36,029 nucleotides of DNA from Schlegelella_A sp038241255 (GCA_038241255.1 JBBRFW010000033.1:1-36029); one strand, 5' to 3'; shown: positions 22,313-30,255, numbered from the stretch's first letter. The notes: generated by a model from the letters alone, not told the origin. Numbers and translations: made by a program.

Positions 22313-22591
22313 ATGACGCAGGTGGCACCGCTTGTCTTTGCTGACATCACCTTTGCGCTGAAGGGCGGCACGGCGATCAATCTGTTCATTCGCGACATGC
22401 CGCGGCTGTCAGTGGATCTGGACCTGGTCTCTATCGATCATCGGATATGGCGGGCACGAGCTCTCATGCATATCGGCGACGCCTTGCGGCAATCGCAGGC
22501 GCGACTCAAGGTCCGCGGCTTCGCGAGCGAGACAAATGACGAAAGAAATCAGCTGAATCCTTACGGATTAGAGGCAGCGTTTGGGATCTAG
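22313..22591 (+). pseudogene. N-terminal fragment of AbiEii-type nucleotidyltransferase toxin
   Basis: The reading frame has the typical first part of the AbiEii/AbiGii toxin family: TQVAPLVFADITFALKGGT then AINLFIRDMPRLSVDLDLVS, with the nucleotidyltransferase GG and DxD signatures. After about 75 residues (LKVRGF) similarity ends and the frame stops at 22591; the whole C-terminal two thirds and any AbiEi partner are missing. A few in-frame codons upstream (HHISLDTARL) may also belong to it. A different, nearly complete AbiE pair is in unit B (27685-29627). Confidence 0.7.
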
Positions 22592-22696
22592 AGTCGATGC
22601 GAACCGACGCATCGACGAAGTACAGCCCCCGTTCATCGCTGAATCCGACGAGCGTCGGTGTGCTGACCGGGTCGTCATCATCACACCTGACTCGCT

Positions 22697-22722
22697 TGCC
22701 CGAATTCCTTCGAAATCGGGCA
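22697..22722. repeat. Inverted repeat at the left edge of mobilization module A
   Basis: TGCCCGAATT and AAATCGGGCA, 6 bases apart, one mismatch in the arms. An equivalent repeat with changed bases is at 34093-34118 (TGCCC, AATTT and AAATTGGGCA), at about the same distance from the AlpA-like gene. Both mark the left limit of the sequence shared by the two modules. Confidence 0.5.
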
Positions 22723-22847
22723 GCAAATTGGAGCCGTTTGCCGTCCACACTGATCCTTCGCACAAGCCGGATGCGGGCAAGCATGAACGACAGCGAACTC
22801 ATTAGGCCCGTCAACGGCATCGGGGAGATCGCACATCTCGCGGCCAA

Positions 22848-22914
22848 AGAGCCGGCAGTCTCAGGACGTCCACGAACGTCTCGAGCGATGAAATTTAGAG
22901 GAATTTCATCGCAG
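22848..22914. repeat. Conserved 67-bp block with palindrome, copy A (oriT candidate)
   Basis: This block matches 34248-34314 with a single difference. It contains GACGT-N6-ACGTC (22865-22880) and the perfect repeat GCGATGAAATT, TAGAGG, AATTTCATCGC (22885-22912). It lies 160 bases before the AlpA-like, MobC-like and relaxase genes, where a transfer origin often sits. No nick-site consensus is recognised, so oriT is a proposal; a regulator-binding site is the alternative. Confidence 0.45.
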
Positions 22915-23073
22915 TTCGGCTGCCGAATCCGGCCGATGATCAACAGCAGGCCGGCACGAAACGTATTTCGGAACGGCGCTTAATTTCAGAGAAATCTGGT
23001 CGCCAGTTCTGAGCGATTCGTTGCCTAGACTGTTTTGCGTGAGGTGTGCCAGCTATTCGTCTTCGGAGTCACC

Positions 23074-23304
23074 ATGGACCACAACGAGTCCCTACGTCCT
23101 TCAGAGTGGGCTGCACCCATCTCTCCGTTCATGCGCCTGCCGGATGTCCTGCAGGCGACGGGTCTGGCCCGTTCCACGGTCTACCGGATGGTGGCCGAGC
23201 ACACGTTTCCGGCGCCGGTCAAGCTGGCCAAGCGAGCCGTTGGCTGGCGTCACGATGACGTGCGGCAGTGGTCCGACGCGCGTCCGAGCACCGGGGCACG
23301 GTGA
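23074..23304 (+). CDS. AlpA-like HTH regulator of mobilization module A
   Basis: 76 residues from ATG 23074, GGAG 6 bases upstream; the same start is conserved in copy B (34476). It is a MerR/AlpA-type excisionase-like helix-turn-helix: PFMRLPDVLQATGLARSTVY then RMVAEHTFPAPVKLAKRAVGW, then DDVRQWSDAR. AlpA proteins regulate integrase or mobilization genes and may bend DNA in excision. It precedes the MobC-like gene by 50 bases and follows the conserved palindrome block, its probable target (inference). Confidence 0.85.
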   Translation: MDHNESLRPSEWAAPISPFMRLPDVLQATGLARSTVYRMVAEHTFPAPVKLAKRAVGWRHDDVRQWSDARPSTGAR

Positions 23305-23354
23305 CGGAACCGGGTTGCTGTTCGTCATCCCCGATCGCTTCGTCTTCAGCCACC

Positions 23355-23942
23355 ATGGCGGGCGCCCGTCGCGAGCGAATGACCATCGACCTGCGCGGTC
23401 TCGGTCCGGCTCTTCGCGCGCACGCGAAAGCGCGCCGGCTGACGCTCGCGGCTGCGGCGCGCTCGGCTCTGGCCGCAGCGCTCCAGGACGCTTCGCCCGC
23501 AGATGCGAGCCAGGTTGACAGCGAACAGGACCAGGCGGCGAATCGCTCCATCAAGCTGACGCTGCGACTGCGTCGTGGCGCGGCGAATCGACTGGCGACT
23601 CGCGCTCGAGCCGCCGGTCTGCCGTACGGTGCCTACCTCGCAACGTTGCTCGACGGCACGCCGGCTCCGCCGCTCGCTGCCGACCACGAGCACGCGGTGA
23701 CGGCGCTCGGCGCTTCCACGGAGCGGCTTGCCGTCATCTCGACCGACGTCAACGAGCTGATCCGCATGATTGTCCGCAGCGGCGTGCCGGTTCGGAACAT
23801 CGACGACCGCATCGCCAGCCTTGCCGGTGATGTGCGCCAGCACGTCGTGCTTGCGTCGCGCCTGATGACCGCTCTGCGCCCCGCCGCGCGGCTGCGGCAA
23901 CGATCCGGCCGGCGACCCGACACCTGGCTGCGGCAGCCATGA
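23355..23942 (+). CDS. MobC-like mobilization accessory protein (module A)
   Basis: 195 residues from ATG 23355 (same start as copy B at 34758). Two short strand-helix-helix segments are seen: TIDLRGLGPALRAHAKARRL plus LAAAARSALAAAL, and KLTLRLRRGAANRLATRARA plus GLPYGAYLATLLDG, consistent with tandem ribbon-helix-helix DNA-binding units. The C-terminal half is helical (LNELIRMIV, DDRIASLAGDVRQHV) and ends in a basic tail. It would bind oriT and help the relaxase. It overlaps the relaxase start (ATGA at 23939-23942). Confidence 0.75.
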   Translation: MAGARRERMTIDLRGLGPALRAHAKARRLTLAAAARSALAAALQDASPADASQVDSEQDQAANRSIKLTLRLRRGAANRLATRARAAGLPYGAYLATLLDGTPAPPLAADHEHAVTALGASTERLAVISTDVNELIRMIVRSGVPVRNIDDRIASLAGDVRQHVVLASRLMTALRPAARLRQRSGRRPDTWLRQP

Positions 23943-24661
23943 ACGCGCGTCCGCATCTGGACGGCGTCCTCGTCCAGTGGGGCGAGCGGCTCTTCTATCC
24001 TGGCAACCGCATCGTCGGCTCGCCGCACACACCGCGCTTGTCGGCGAGCGTGAGCCAACGGGCCGCGGCGATCCGCCGGCACATTCACGCCACGGTCGTT
24101 CGGCGCGCCCCGCAGGTGATGGTCAAGGTCACCGGCGGCGGCCGCGGCATGGCGGCTATTGCCGCGCACTTTCGGTACATCACAAAGAACGGCCAGCGGT
24201 CGTTCGAGGACGACCGGGGCATCGTTCGCGAGGGCAAGGAGGCGATGCGCGACCTCGCCGAGCAGTGGCGGTTCGGCGGCTCGTTCATCGATGAGACGAG
24301 CCCGCGGCGAGAGGCGTTCAACATCATGCTGTCGATGCCGCGCGGCACCGACCCACTTATCGTGCAGCGTGCGGCGCGGGAGTTCGCCAAAGCCGAGCTC
24401 GGCGACCATCGCTACGTGATGGTGCTGCACGATCACCAGGCCAACCCGCACGTGCACATCAGCGTGCGCGCGGAGTCGCAGCTCGGCAAGCGTCTCAATC
24501 CGCGCAAGGCCGACCTGCAGCGCTGGCGCGAAACCTTTGCCGAGAAGCTCCGAGGCTGGGGCATCGAGGCCGAGGCGACGCGCCAGGCGACTCGCGGCGC
24601 CATCCGCAACTACGCGCCGATCTGGCGCGTCAAGGCCGCGGGGGATGGACACCCGTACTGA
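23939..24661 (+). CDS. MobA/VirD2-type relaxase, 3' truncated (module A)
   Basis: 240 residues, ATG 23939. Motifs: VMVKVTGGGRGMAAIAAHFR then YITKNG near residue 65-85, and the metal-binding three-His motif LHDHQANPHVHISVR (about 161-175), as in VirD2-family relaxases that nick oriT and stay bound to the 5' end. After NYAPIWRVKAAGDG the frame runs into unrelated DNA and stops at 24661; relatives continue for roughly another 60 or more residues. The truncated product keeps the nicking domain, so residual activity is possible. The catalytic Tyr cannot be assigned with certainty. Confidence 0.8.
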   Translation: MNARPHLDGVLVQWGERLFYPGNRIVGSPHTPRLSASVSQRAAAIRRHIHATVVRRAPQVMVKVTGGGRGMAAIAAHFRYITKNGQRSFEDDRGIVREGKEAMRDLAEQWRFGGSFIDETSPRREAFNIMLSMPRGTDPLIVQRAAREFAKAELGDHRYVMVLHDHQANPHVHISVRAESQLGKRLNPRKADLQRWRETFAEKLRGWGIEAEATRQATRGAIRNYAPIWRVKAAGDGHPY

Positions 24662-25158
24662 GCGAACTCGCGACGAAGAATCCATCGAGATTCAAGTCTT
24701 TCGACGCACTCTACAAAACGGTGCAAACGGCTCGCAATGACGCGATGCACATCGGCGCATACGCCCGTCATGCGACCGAAGCAGCGATCCATCTGTGCAT
24801 TGGGCTGGAGGAGGCCTTGATGGTGGAAGTGAAGCGTACGGTAGGAAATGTGATGGTGGCGTCACCGGTGACCGTCGCGAACTGGCAGCCGGTAGCCCAT
24901 GCAAGACAGCTCATGCTGATGCACTCATTCTCATTCCTGCCGGTGAGACTCGGCAACTCGTGGTGGCTAATCTCAGAATTGGGGCTTGCGAAATTCCTAA
25001 GCGTACCCACTAAGGATAAGGCTTTACGTTTGGGGATGACGATCGACGCAGCCAAGACGGCAGGCATGGAAGCTCTGAGGGTTGGCAATGCTCAGCTTCT
25101 GATAGCGACCATGACCATCGAGGATGTTCTCCAGAAGGCGAAGGTAGGGAAGGCATAG
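24658..25158 (+). pseudogene. CBS-domain protein, 5' truncated
   Basis: The frame enters without a start from the relaxase junction (about 24645) and reads LSELATKNPSRFKSFDALYK onward, a helical region (NDAMHIGAYARHATEAAIHL), then a CBS-like domain: VMVASPVTVANWQPVAHARQ, HSFSFLPV, WWLISELGLAKFL, ending TIEDVLQKAKVGKA at 25158. CBS domains bind adenosyl nucleotides and regulate partner proteins. The first part of the gene is missing. An internal ATG at 24721 could start a shortened product, but no good ribosome-binding site is seen. Confidence 0.6.
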
Positions 25159-25335
25159 CGCTAGTACCGTTTTCAGGCCTTTCCGTTCTTTGTACTTGAG
25201 CAAATAGTAGGAGTCGTTTGTGTCATCCCACGTACTCGGGTCGAGCAACGTAATTTTCCGGTGCTTCAGAAGGTGAAGCAACGCAGGGAGGTCGGTGTAC
25301 CTGCGCAGGGACTCCGTTGAGCGGGTCTTCGCCAT
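25153..25335 (-). pseudogene. DUF2971 family protein, N-terminal fragment
   Basis: From ATG 25335 the frame reads MAKTRSTESLRRYTDLPALL, KITLLDPSTWDDTNDSYYLL and KGLKTVLALC, the typical start of DUF2971 proteins (function unknown, often in genomic islands and defence regions). After residue 61 it runs antisense into the 3' end of the CBS gene, so about three quarters of the gene is missing. The junction lies at about 25153-25160. Confidence 0.7.
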
Positions 25336-25464
25336 ACAGTCGTCTCGTGAAACTTGAACTAGCCAGCGCGGATCAATCGTCTCCCCACGGCGTACCGTCT
25401 TAGACGTGCCAGTGGGAGTTCATCCGGCGAGCGAGCGCCGATGCGGACTTTGCGACGCTCCTCC

Positions 25465-25878
25465 TCACTGACTAGTCATCGCATAGACCATATCTCCCAC
25501 GAATCGCTTGAACGACTCGTTTTCTACGAACTGCTTGTAGACCTGCGTGTCGTCCTTGAGGAGGTGCTGCATCACTTTGGCGAGCGCTTGGTCATGTGCC
25601 ATACGTGCCGTATGCGGAGTGTTTCCCTTCGCGTTCTGGTAGTCCGCATCAGCAGCGACCTGTGGCGCAATGTCCTCGCGGATGCGCTTGGCGACCCGGT
25701 CGGTATCGGTAAACAGCGTGCCGAATTGCTCATTGAACGTCTTGAGGATGCTGCTTAGCCGATCCAGCTCGGGCTCTGGCTTGTAGCCGTGGGCGTCCGT
25801 CGGCACCGGCGCGATCTCCGCGTCCCTGTCTGCGAGCGCGATCTTCATCGCTGCCTTCTTCTCGACGCGGTAGCTAAC
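25465..25878 (-). pseudogene. hsdR 3' fragment (type I restriction subunit C-terminus)
   Basis: The frame holds the C-terminal part of a type I restriction endonuclease R subunit: YRVEKKAAMKIALADRDAEI, PEPELDRLSSILKTFNEQFG, DRVAKRIREDIAP, LLKDDTQVYKQFVENESFKR, with its natural stop at 25465. The nuclease and helicase domains are absent, and no hsdM or hsdS is near. It begins abruptly near 25878. It is a leftover of a type I restriction-modification locus. Confidence 0.8.
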
Positions 25879-25992
25879 TCCCTCAGTTCGCATGGCGGGT
25901 CTCAGCTTCGTCGTTCGGACGGCGTGTCTAGGGGCGTTCGGTATAGGAACGAGAGATGGAGCTACGCCTCGTGAAGTAACCCTTCAACATCG

Positions 25993-26036
25993 TGGCTCCC
26001 GGACCTGGGCTCGAACTAGGGATATGGATTAACAGT
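25993..26036 (-). pseudogene. tRNA-Asn 3' half fragment
   Basis: The minus strand reads ACTGTTAATCC (anticodon loop with GTT), a shortened variable region, TTCGAGC of the T loop and a terminal TCCGGGAGCCA. This matches the 3' half of tRNA-Asn. There is no D arm or 5' acceptor strand, so it is not a functional gene. It looks like an attachment-site remnant of an element that once used tRNA-Asn. Confidence 0.7.
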
Positions 26037-26656
26037 TTCACGCTCGCTCCCATTGACTCTAGTTCGGCATCCTGACAGCAGTCGACCGGAATCCAAGCGA
26101 GCAAAGCTGCCGACGTTATCTAAAGATGGGTGCGTTGATGCGTGTCACCGACGGACCATCCGCTAGCTCGCGCCGCTGCTAGCACCGTGGCGCACACCTT
26201 CGAGATTACCCGTCGGGCTCCCGCGGCCTACCATGGTTCCAGGACGTCACCGATGCCACGCCGAGCCCTTCCACGCTGCGGGTTGGTAGTGACTAAGGTT
26301 GTGCCTCCGAGCGGCCGTCAGCGAAGGCGCCGCTTTGACGGGTGCCGCGCGAAGTCAGACAGAAGGAGGTGTAAGTCGACCCGCGTCTTCATGTTCCCAT
26401 AGCGAACAAACGACCTGGCAAGGCCGATGCGGCATGAGGTGGTGACCGAGACAGCCATCAACCATGCCGACGCGTTGTCGTGAAGTAGCATAATGCATTG
26501 TCCCAAAAAGGCTCGTAGAGTCCCGCTCAAGATGCTCGAAAATGAGGCAAAACTATCTTCCAAAGATCACCCCTGAAGTAGGCTCCGCGGTACTTCGGAA
26601 GTTGGCGAGGAGTAGTTTTTAGGACCAGTCTGAGGTCCAGCTCATCTTCCGAATGA
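26037..26656. other. Gene-free stretch before the right attachment site
   Basis: 620 bases with only short, unconvincing frames and lower GC than the backbone. I see small inverted repeats (GGACC-N7-GGTCC near 26620, CTCAT-N7-ATGAG at 26641-26657 touching the attachment repeat) but no recognisable gene fragment. Confidence 0.6.
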
Positions 26657-26685
26657 GCCCTTGGCCACCAAGTTACTCCTCCAGG
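26657..26685 (+). repeat. Attachment-site direct repeat, right copy
   Basis: Exact copy of 16250-16278 (last 14 bases of tRNA-Phe plus 15 flanking). It closes unit A and opens unit B: a second integrase sequence begins 7 bases further on. It is the attR of unit A or the shared site of two tandem elements. Confidence 0.92.
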
Positions 26686-26692
26686 ACGTTCC

Positions 26693-27541
26693 AATGCTGT
26701 CTCGCCGCCGCGGCTGCTCGAGGTGCTGCGCCGGATCGAGAGCCGCGGCGTGGTCGAGACGGCGCACCGGGCGCTCGACAACTGCAGCCAGGTCTTTCGG
26801 TATGCCGTTGCCATCGGCAAGACCGAGCACAACCCCGCGCGTGATCTGAAGGACGCGCTCAGGCGGCCCACGCCGAAGCATTTCCCGGCGATCACAAATC
26901 CGGCGCGCTTCGGGGAGCTGCTGCGCGCCTGCGATGCCTACGCAGCCACGCACGTCGTGCGTGCTGCGCTGAAGCTTGCGCCGATGCTCTTGCTCCGACC
27001 GGGCGAGCTTCGGTTCGGCGAATGGAGCGAAGTCGATTTCGATTCGGCTCTATGGACGGTGCCATCGGCACGGATGAAGCGTGAAAAGCGCGAGAAGGTG
27101 CACGGGGCGCCGCATCTCGTGCCGCTGCCAAGGCAGGCCGTTTCGGTCCTTCGCGAGCTGCACTCGCTGACGGGTCAGGGGAAGCTCATGTTTCGGGGCG
27201 AGCGACATCACGATCGGCCGATGAGCGACAACACGCTCAACGCGGCGATGCGCGCCGTGGGTTTTGCAGCCGACGAAGTGACCGGGCACGGCTTTCGTGC
27301 GACGGCCCGGACGATGTTGCACGAGCGCCTCGGCTTCAGTCCGGACGTGATCGAGGCGCAGCTCGCTCACGCCGTACGGGACAGTCTGGGTCGGGCCTAC
27401 AACCGGACCGAGTTCATCGAGCAGCGCAGGGAGATGCTTCAGGCGTGGGCAGATTACCTCGATGAGTTGCGGCTTGGCGTCGACCCCGGCCGGCGGGCTC
27501 GAGGACCGAATCGGCGCGTCCGAAGCGTGGCCGCGGGCTGA
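26693..27541 (+). pseudogene. P4-type integrase, first 157 codons deleted
   Basis: In frame with and closely similar to residues 158 to the end of the integrase at 16448. It starts at NAVSPPRLLEVLRRIESRG and keeps the catalytic residues (LLLRPGELRFGEW, GHGFRATARTML, QLAHAVRDSLG, AYNRTEF). The arm-binding domain and half of the core-binding domain are missing, and the homology begins 7 bases after the attachment repeat. The deletion removed the promoter and N-terminus. The last 25 residues (GRRARGPNRRVRS) differ from the intact copy. Confidence 0.9.
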
Positions 27542-27588
27542 GTTCGTCGGAGCGGTCGGTGACCCACTGACGTACGCCGTTGTGTACT

Positions 27589-27695
27589 TTATTTCACTCC
27601 AACGGCAAGTTTCACAATCCGGTGAAAATAGACGACGGAGTGAAATAACTTGACAGTTTTCATCGCCAGAGATATTTTCACCAAATGGTGAAAAT
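27589..27695. promoter_or_regulatory. Nested palindromes, operators of the AbiE pair
   Basis: Outer repeat TTATTTCACTCC (27589-27600) with GGAGTGAAATAA (27637-27648); inside it TTTCAC-N6-GTGAAA (27610-27627); and downstream a perfect palindrome ATTTTCACCA-AA-TGGTGAAAAT (27674-27695). All share TTTCAC/GTGAAA. AbiEi antitoxins are known to bind inverted repeats before their own gene and repress it cooperatively; these are the likely sites. Confidence 0.75.
27650..27678 (+). promoter_or_regulatory. Promoter of the AbiE pair
   Basis: TTGACA (27650-27655), 17 bases, TATTTT (27673-27678). The -10 overlaps the 3' palindrome and the -35 abuts the outer repeat. The start of transcription would be near 27685. 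Confidence 0.7.
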
Positions 27696-28782
27696 GATCC
27701 AAGCGATGAAATCGGAAGGACCCGAAAAAGTCGTTGATCGGCTGCGAGCAATCCTGACCCGCGTTTCCCCAATCTCCAATGTCCGCGAAGAAGCCCGTCG
27801 TTCAGACGGCAGACGAGCCGATATCGAGGTCGATCTCGATGTTCATGGCCAGCCCTGGAAGCTTCTGATTGAAGCGAAATCCTCTGGCGAGCCCAGAACC
27901 GTTCGAGAAGCTACTTGGCAGCTACGCAAGGCAATCGAGGCGATGCCGGCCAATACCTACGGACTTTTGGCGGCCCCTTTTCTGTCGGCGTCATCCCAGG
28001 AGATTCTGCGCGAGGCAGGTTTGGGCTGGCTCGATCTGACCGGGAACTGTCGCCTCGCTTTCGACAGCATCCACATCGAGATCGCAAAGACGGCGAGAAA
28101 TCCCTTCTCGACTAAGCGCTCCCTGAAATCACTCTTTGCACCGAAGTCCGCTCGACTGTTGCGACTGATGCTGGCCATACCCGGTCCGTGGAAGGTGACC
28201 GATCTCGCCACACGAGCCAAGGTCAGCCTCGGACAGGTCAGCAAGGTTCGTCAGGCGCTGCTCGACAAAGAGTGGGCAATCGCCGAACAACGAGCAGGTC
28301 TACGCCTGCGTAACCCCGATGCACTGCTGAATGCCTGGCGAGAGGTGGCTGCCCCCCCGGAGGTTGAATCGCGCGGATATACGCTGGCGCACGGCAAGGA
28401 ACTAGACACCCAACTGAAGCTGCTCTTTAGCCGGGCGAAACTGGAAAACGCAAACATCCTGCTCGCCTCCTATTCAGCGGCCAGATGGCTGGCCCCATTC
28501 GCCCGCGTTTCCGGCGAGTTCTTCTACGCTGACTCTCGAGGGGCAGACCTGCTTCAACGTCACTTTCGACTCGAGCCCGCCGCGAAGGGAGAAAACATCA
28601 CCATATTGAAGCCCATCGACGACGCGATGTGGGACGAAGGAATCGCGATTTCGCGAGACCTGCGCGGCGCAAGTCTGGTGCAGACCTACCTCGATCTGTG
28701 GACCTCGGGAGAGCGAGGGCGCGAGGCTGCCGAACACTTTCGACGCGAGATGATCGACCCAGCCCTCAAGGCTGTTGCATAG
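27685..28782 (+). CDS. AbiEi-family antitoxin (type IV toxin-antitoxin system)
   Basis: 365 residues if started at 27685. That ATG is inside the operator and at the predicted transcript start, so ATG 27694 or 27706 (MKSEGPEKVVDRL) may be the real start. The N-terminal half is nuclease-like (RRADIEVDLDVHGQPWKLLI, IEAKSSGEPRTVREATWQLR, LLAAPFLSASSQEILREAGL, GWLDLTGNCRLAFDSIHIEI). Next come a winged helix (VTDLATRAKVSLGQVSKVRQ, LLDKEWAI) and a C-terminal region (YSAARWLAPFARVSGEFFYA, SLVQTYLDLWTSGERGREA). It represses the operon and opposes the downstream nucleotidyltransferase. The stop TAG shares its G with the GTG of the next gene. Confidence 0.85.
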   Translation: MVKMIQAMKSEGPEKVVDRLRAILTRVSPISNVREEARRSDGRRADIEVDLDVHGQPWKLLIEAKSSGEPRTVREATWQLRKAIEAMPANTYGLLAAPFLSASSQEILREAGLGWLDLTGNCRLAFDSIHIEIAKTARNPFSTKRSLKSLFAPKSARLLRLMLAIPGPWKVTDLATRAKVSLGQVSKVRQALLDKEWAIAEQRAGLRLRNPDALLNAWREVAAPPEVESRGYTLAHGKELDTQLKLLFSRAKLENANILLASYSAARWLAPFARVSGEFFYADSRGADLLQRHFRLEPAAKGENITILKPIDDAMWDEGIAISRDLRGASLVQTYLDLWTSGERGREAAEHFRREMIDPALKAVA

Positions 28783-29627
28783 TGGATCCGCAATCGGCAA
28801 CCGATTACGACGACCGCGGCGCGACCGCTGTCGTCGCTGTATTGCTCGAAATCGGGCAAGTGCTCGGCGCTTTCCGTGATCGGTTCGTGATCATCGGTGG
28901 ATCGGTTCCTTGGCTGCTTTATCCGGATGCAGAGCCGCAACATGTGGGCACGCTCGATGTCGATTTGAGCCTCGACGCCGAGGCTCTGAGCGATGATGAC
29001 TACACCGGCCTCATCGAAGCCCTCGAGCGTGCCGGCTACGAGCGTTCATCGGACGACCTCAGGTGGTTTCAACTGCGGCGCACGATTCGCGTCGACGACG
29101 GCGAACCGGTACCCTTTCATTACCAAGAAGGCCGGGATATTGGCTACGCGAAGGTTGACACTGTTGGGACGCCCATCGGGCATCAACCCTTCGATGCGAT
29201 GCTCGACGAACTCGCGCATGGCTACGGCCGCACCGTCAGCCCGCTGCACGGCGAAGTTGGCGATGAGCGGCGGCTTGTGTCTGGCCAGCTTGACTTCTCG
29301 GGGCATTAGGAGATCGACGATCACGGCTACGCAATTGCCGGGCGCGACAAGCGCAAAGACGCATACGACATTTACTTTGCGACCCGCGCGTTCGCAGGGG
29401 GCCCAAGTGCTCTCGCCGACGCATGTCGTCATCTTCTGGACGACCGCGTCGCCGTTGCCGGCTACAAGCACATCGCAGATAAGTTTGGCGCCGAAGACGC
29501 GTTTGGCCCGGCGACGGTTCGCATGTTTCTCGAACAGTCTGTAGCGCTCGGAGACTTGACGCCGGAGCAGGTCCAGTTGGATGCGTTCAGGCAAGTGAGA
29601 GCATGGCTTGACGGCTTGGGTCTATGA
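28782..29627 (+). pseudogene. AbiEii-type nucleotidyltransferase toxin with in-frame TAG
   Basis: From GTG 28782 the frame reads FVIIGGSVPWLLYP, GTLDVDLSLD (nucleotidyltransferase GGS and DxD) and VDDGEPVPFHYQEGRDIGY, to a TAG at 29307-29309 after 175 residues. The same frame then continues without any other stop: EIDDHGYAIAGRDKRKDAYD, IYFATRAF, FLEQSVALGDLTPEQVQLDA, ending at TGA 29625-29627. RDKRKDAYDIYF is the second conserved motif of this family. A single nonsense change splits an otherwise intact gene of about 281 codons. The toxin is probably inactive unless TAG is read through; the antitoxin is intact. Confidence 0.82.
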
Positions 29628-29732
29628 CACGAGAACCCGGTGCAAAGGATGAAGAACGCCGAACAGTTCAGACACCACCGAATCGAGGTGTGCTGATGGG
29701 GGAGGTTGCCCAACAGCTCGCCATCGTCGTCG

Positions 29733-29804
29733 GTGTTGACCGTCGCGGAGGCCGACGTTGCGCTCCGAAATCGCGACCTACTGGAGATTTGCCATGACGC
29801 CTAA
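29733..29804 (+). pseudogene. Possible 3' remnant of a RelE/HigB-type toxin
   Basis: A short frame ends in ALRNRDLLEICHDA with stop TAA 29802-29804, overlapping the next ATG (29794). Toxins paired with NadS/HigA-like antitoxins often end in a LIEVCHD-type tail and overlap the antitoxin start, so this looks like the last 20 or so codons of a deleted toxin. The match is short; treat as suggestive. Confidence 0.35.
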
Positions 29805-30117
29805 AGCCAAATTCAAGAGCGATGCCTTCGAGGCAATCCATGGTGCTGCCACAGGCCTGCGCCGCGCCGGCACGACCGACAAAGCCACCATGCGTGGCTT
29901 CGACGAGTCGTGCCTCGCCACACCACCCGTGTTTGCTGCTCGGCAGATCAAGAAGATCCGCGAGCGGGCGCACGTCAGCCAACCGGTGTTCGCGCGTTAC
30001 CTCAACACCAGCGAATCCACCGTCCAGAAGTGGGAAGCCGGCACGAAGCGGCCCAGCGGAATGGCTCTCAAACTACTGTCTGTGGTCGAAAAGCATGGCC
30101 TGAAGGTGCTTTCTTAG
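29794..30117 (+). CDS. NadS/HigA-like antitoxin (XRE HTH)
   Basis: 107 residues from ATG 29794, GGAG 9 bases upstream. The C-terminal half is a HigA2/NadS-type HTH: ARQIKKIRERAHVSQPVFAR, YLNTSESTVQKWEAGTKRPS, GMALKLLSVVEKHGLKVLS. The N-terminal half is a short toxin-binding extension. Its toxin gene upstream is missing but for a possible tail, so it is an orphan antitoxin. It is the second module after the AbiE pair. Confidence 0.82.
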   Translation: MTPKAKFKSDAFEAIHGAATGLRRAGTTDKATMRGFDESCLATPPVFAARQIKKIRERAHVSQPVFARYLNTSESTVQKWEAGTKRPSGMALKLLSVVEKHGLKVLS

Positions 30118-30177
30118 CCGCCAGGTGTTCGCGTCGGTCTTCATGGCCTGTCGGCCAGGTCCCTAGGAAAAACTCAG

Positions 30178-30255
30178 TTGAAGTACACGCCTGTTCCGCA
30201 CGATCGGAAGACATTCCTTGCCAAGGCGCGTGCACGCAAGGGCTTCAGCGAAGCC
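30178..30255 (+). pseudogene. Possible N-terminal fragment of another XRE antitoxin
   Basis: TTG 30178 opens a frame KYTPVPHDRKTFLAKARAR and KGFSEA that resembles the first 25 residues of antitoxins of the form 'PHDxxxxLAKxxxFxEAY'. It then loses similarity. Only a weak hint; 30118-30370 otherwise shows no gene. Confidence 0.25.

Noticed and set aside
22506..22943. Minus-strand frame with a segment (DEIPLNFIARDVRGRPETAG) also present at 34086-34457
   Set aside because: The match follows from the near-identical 67-bp DNA block; outside it the two frames differ and copy A carries a one-base shift, so I see DNA-level, not protein-level, conservation.
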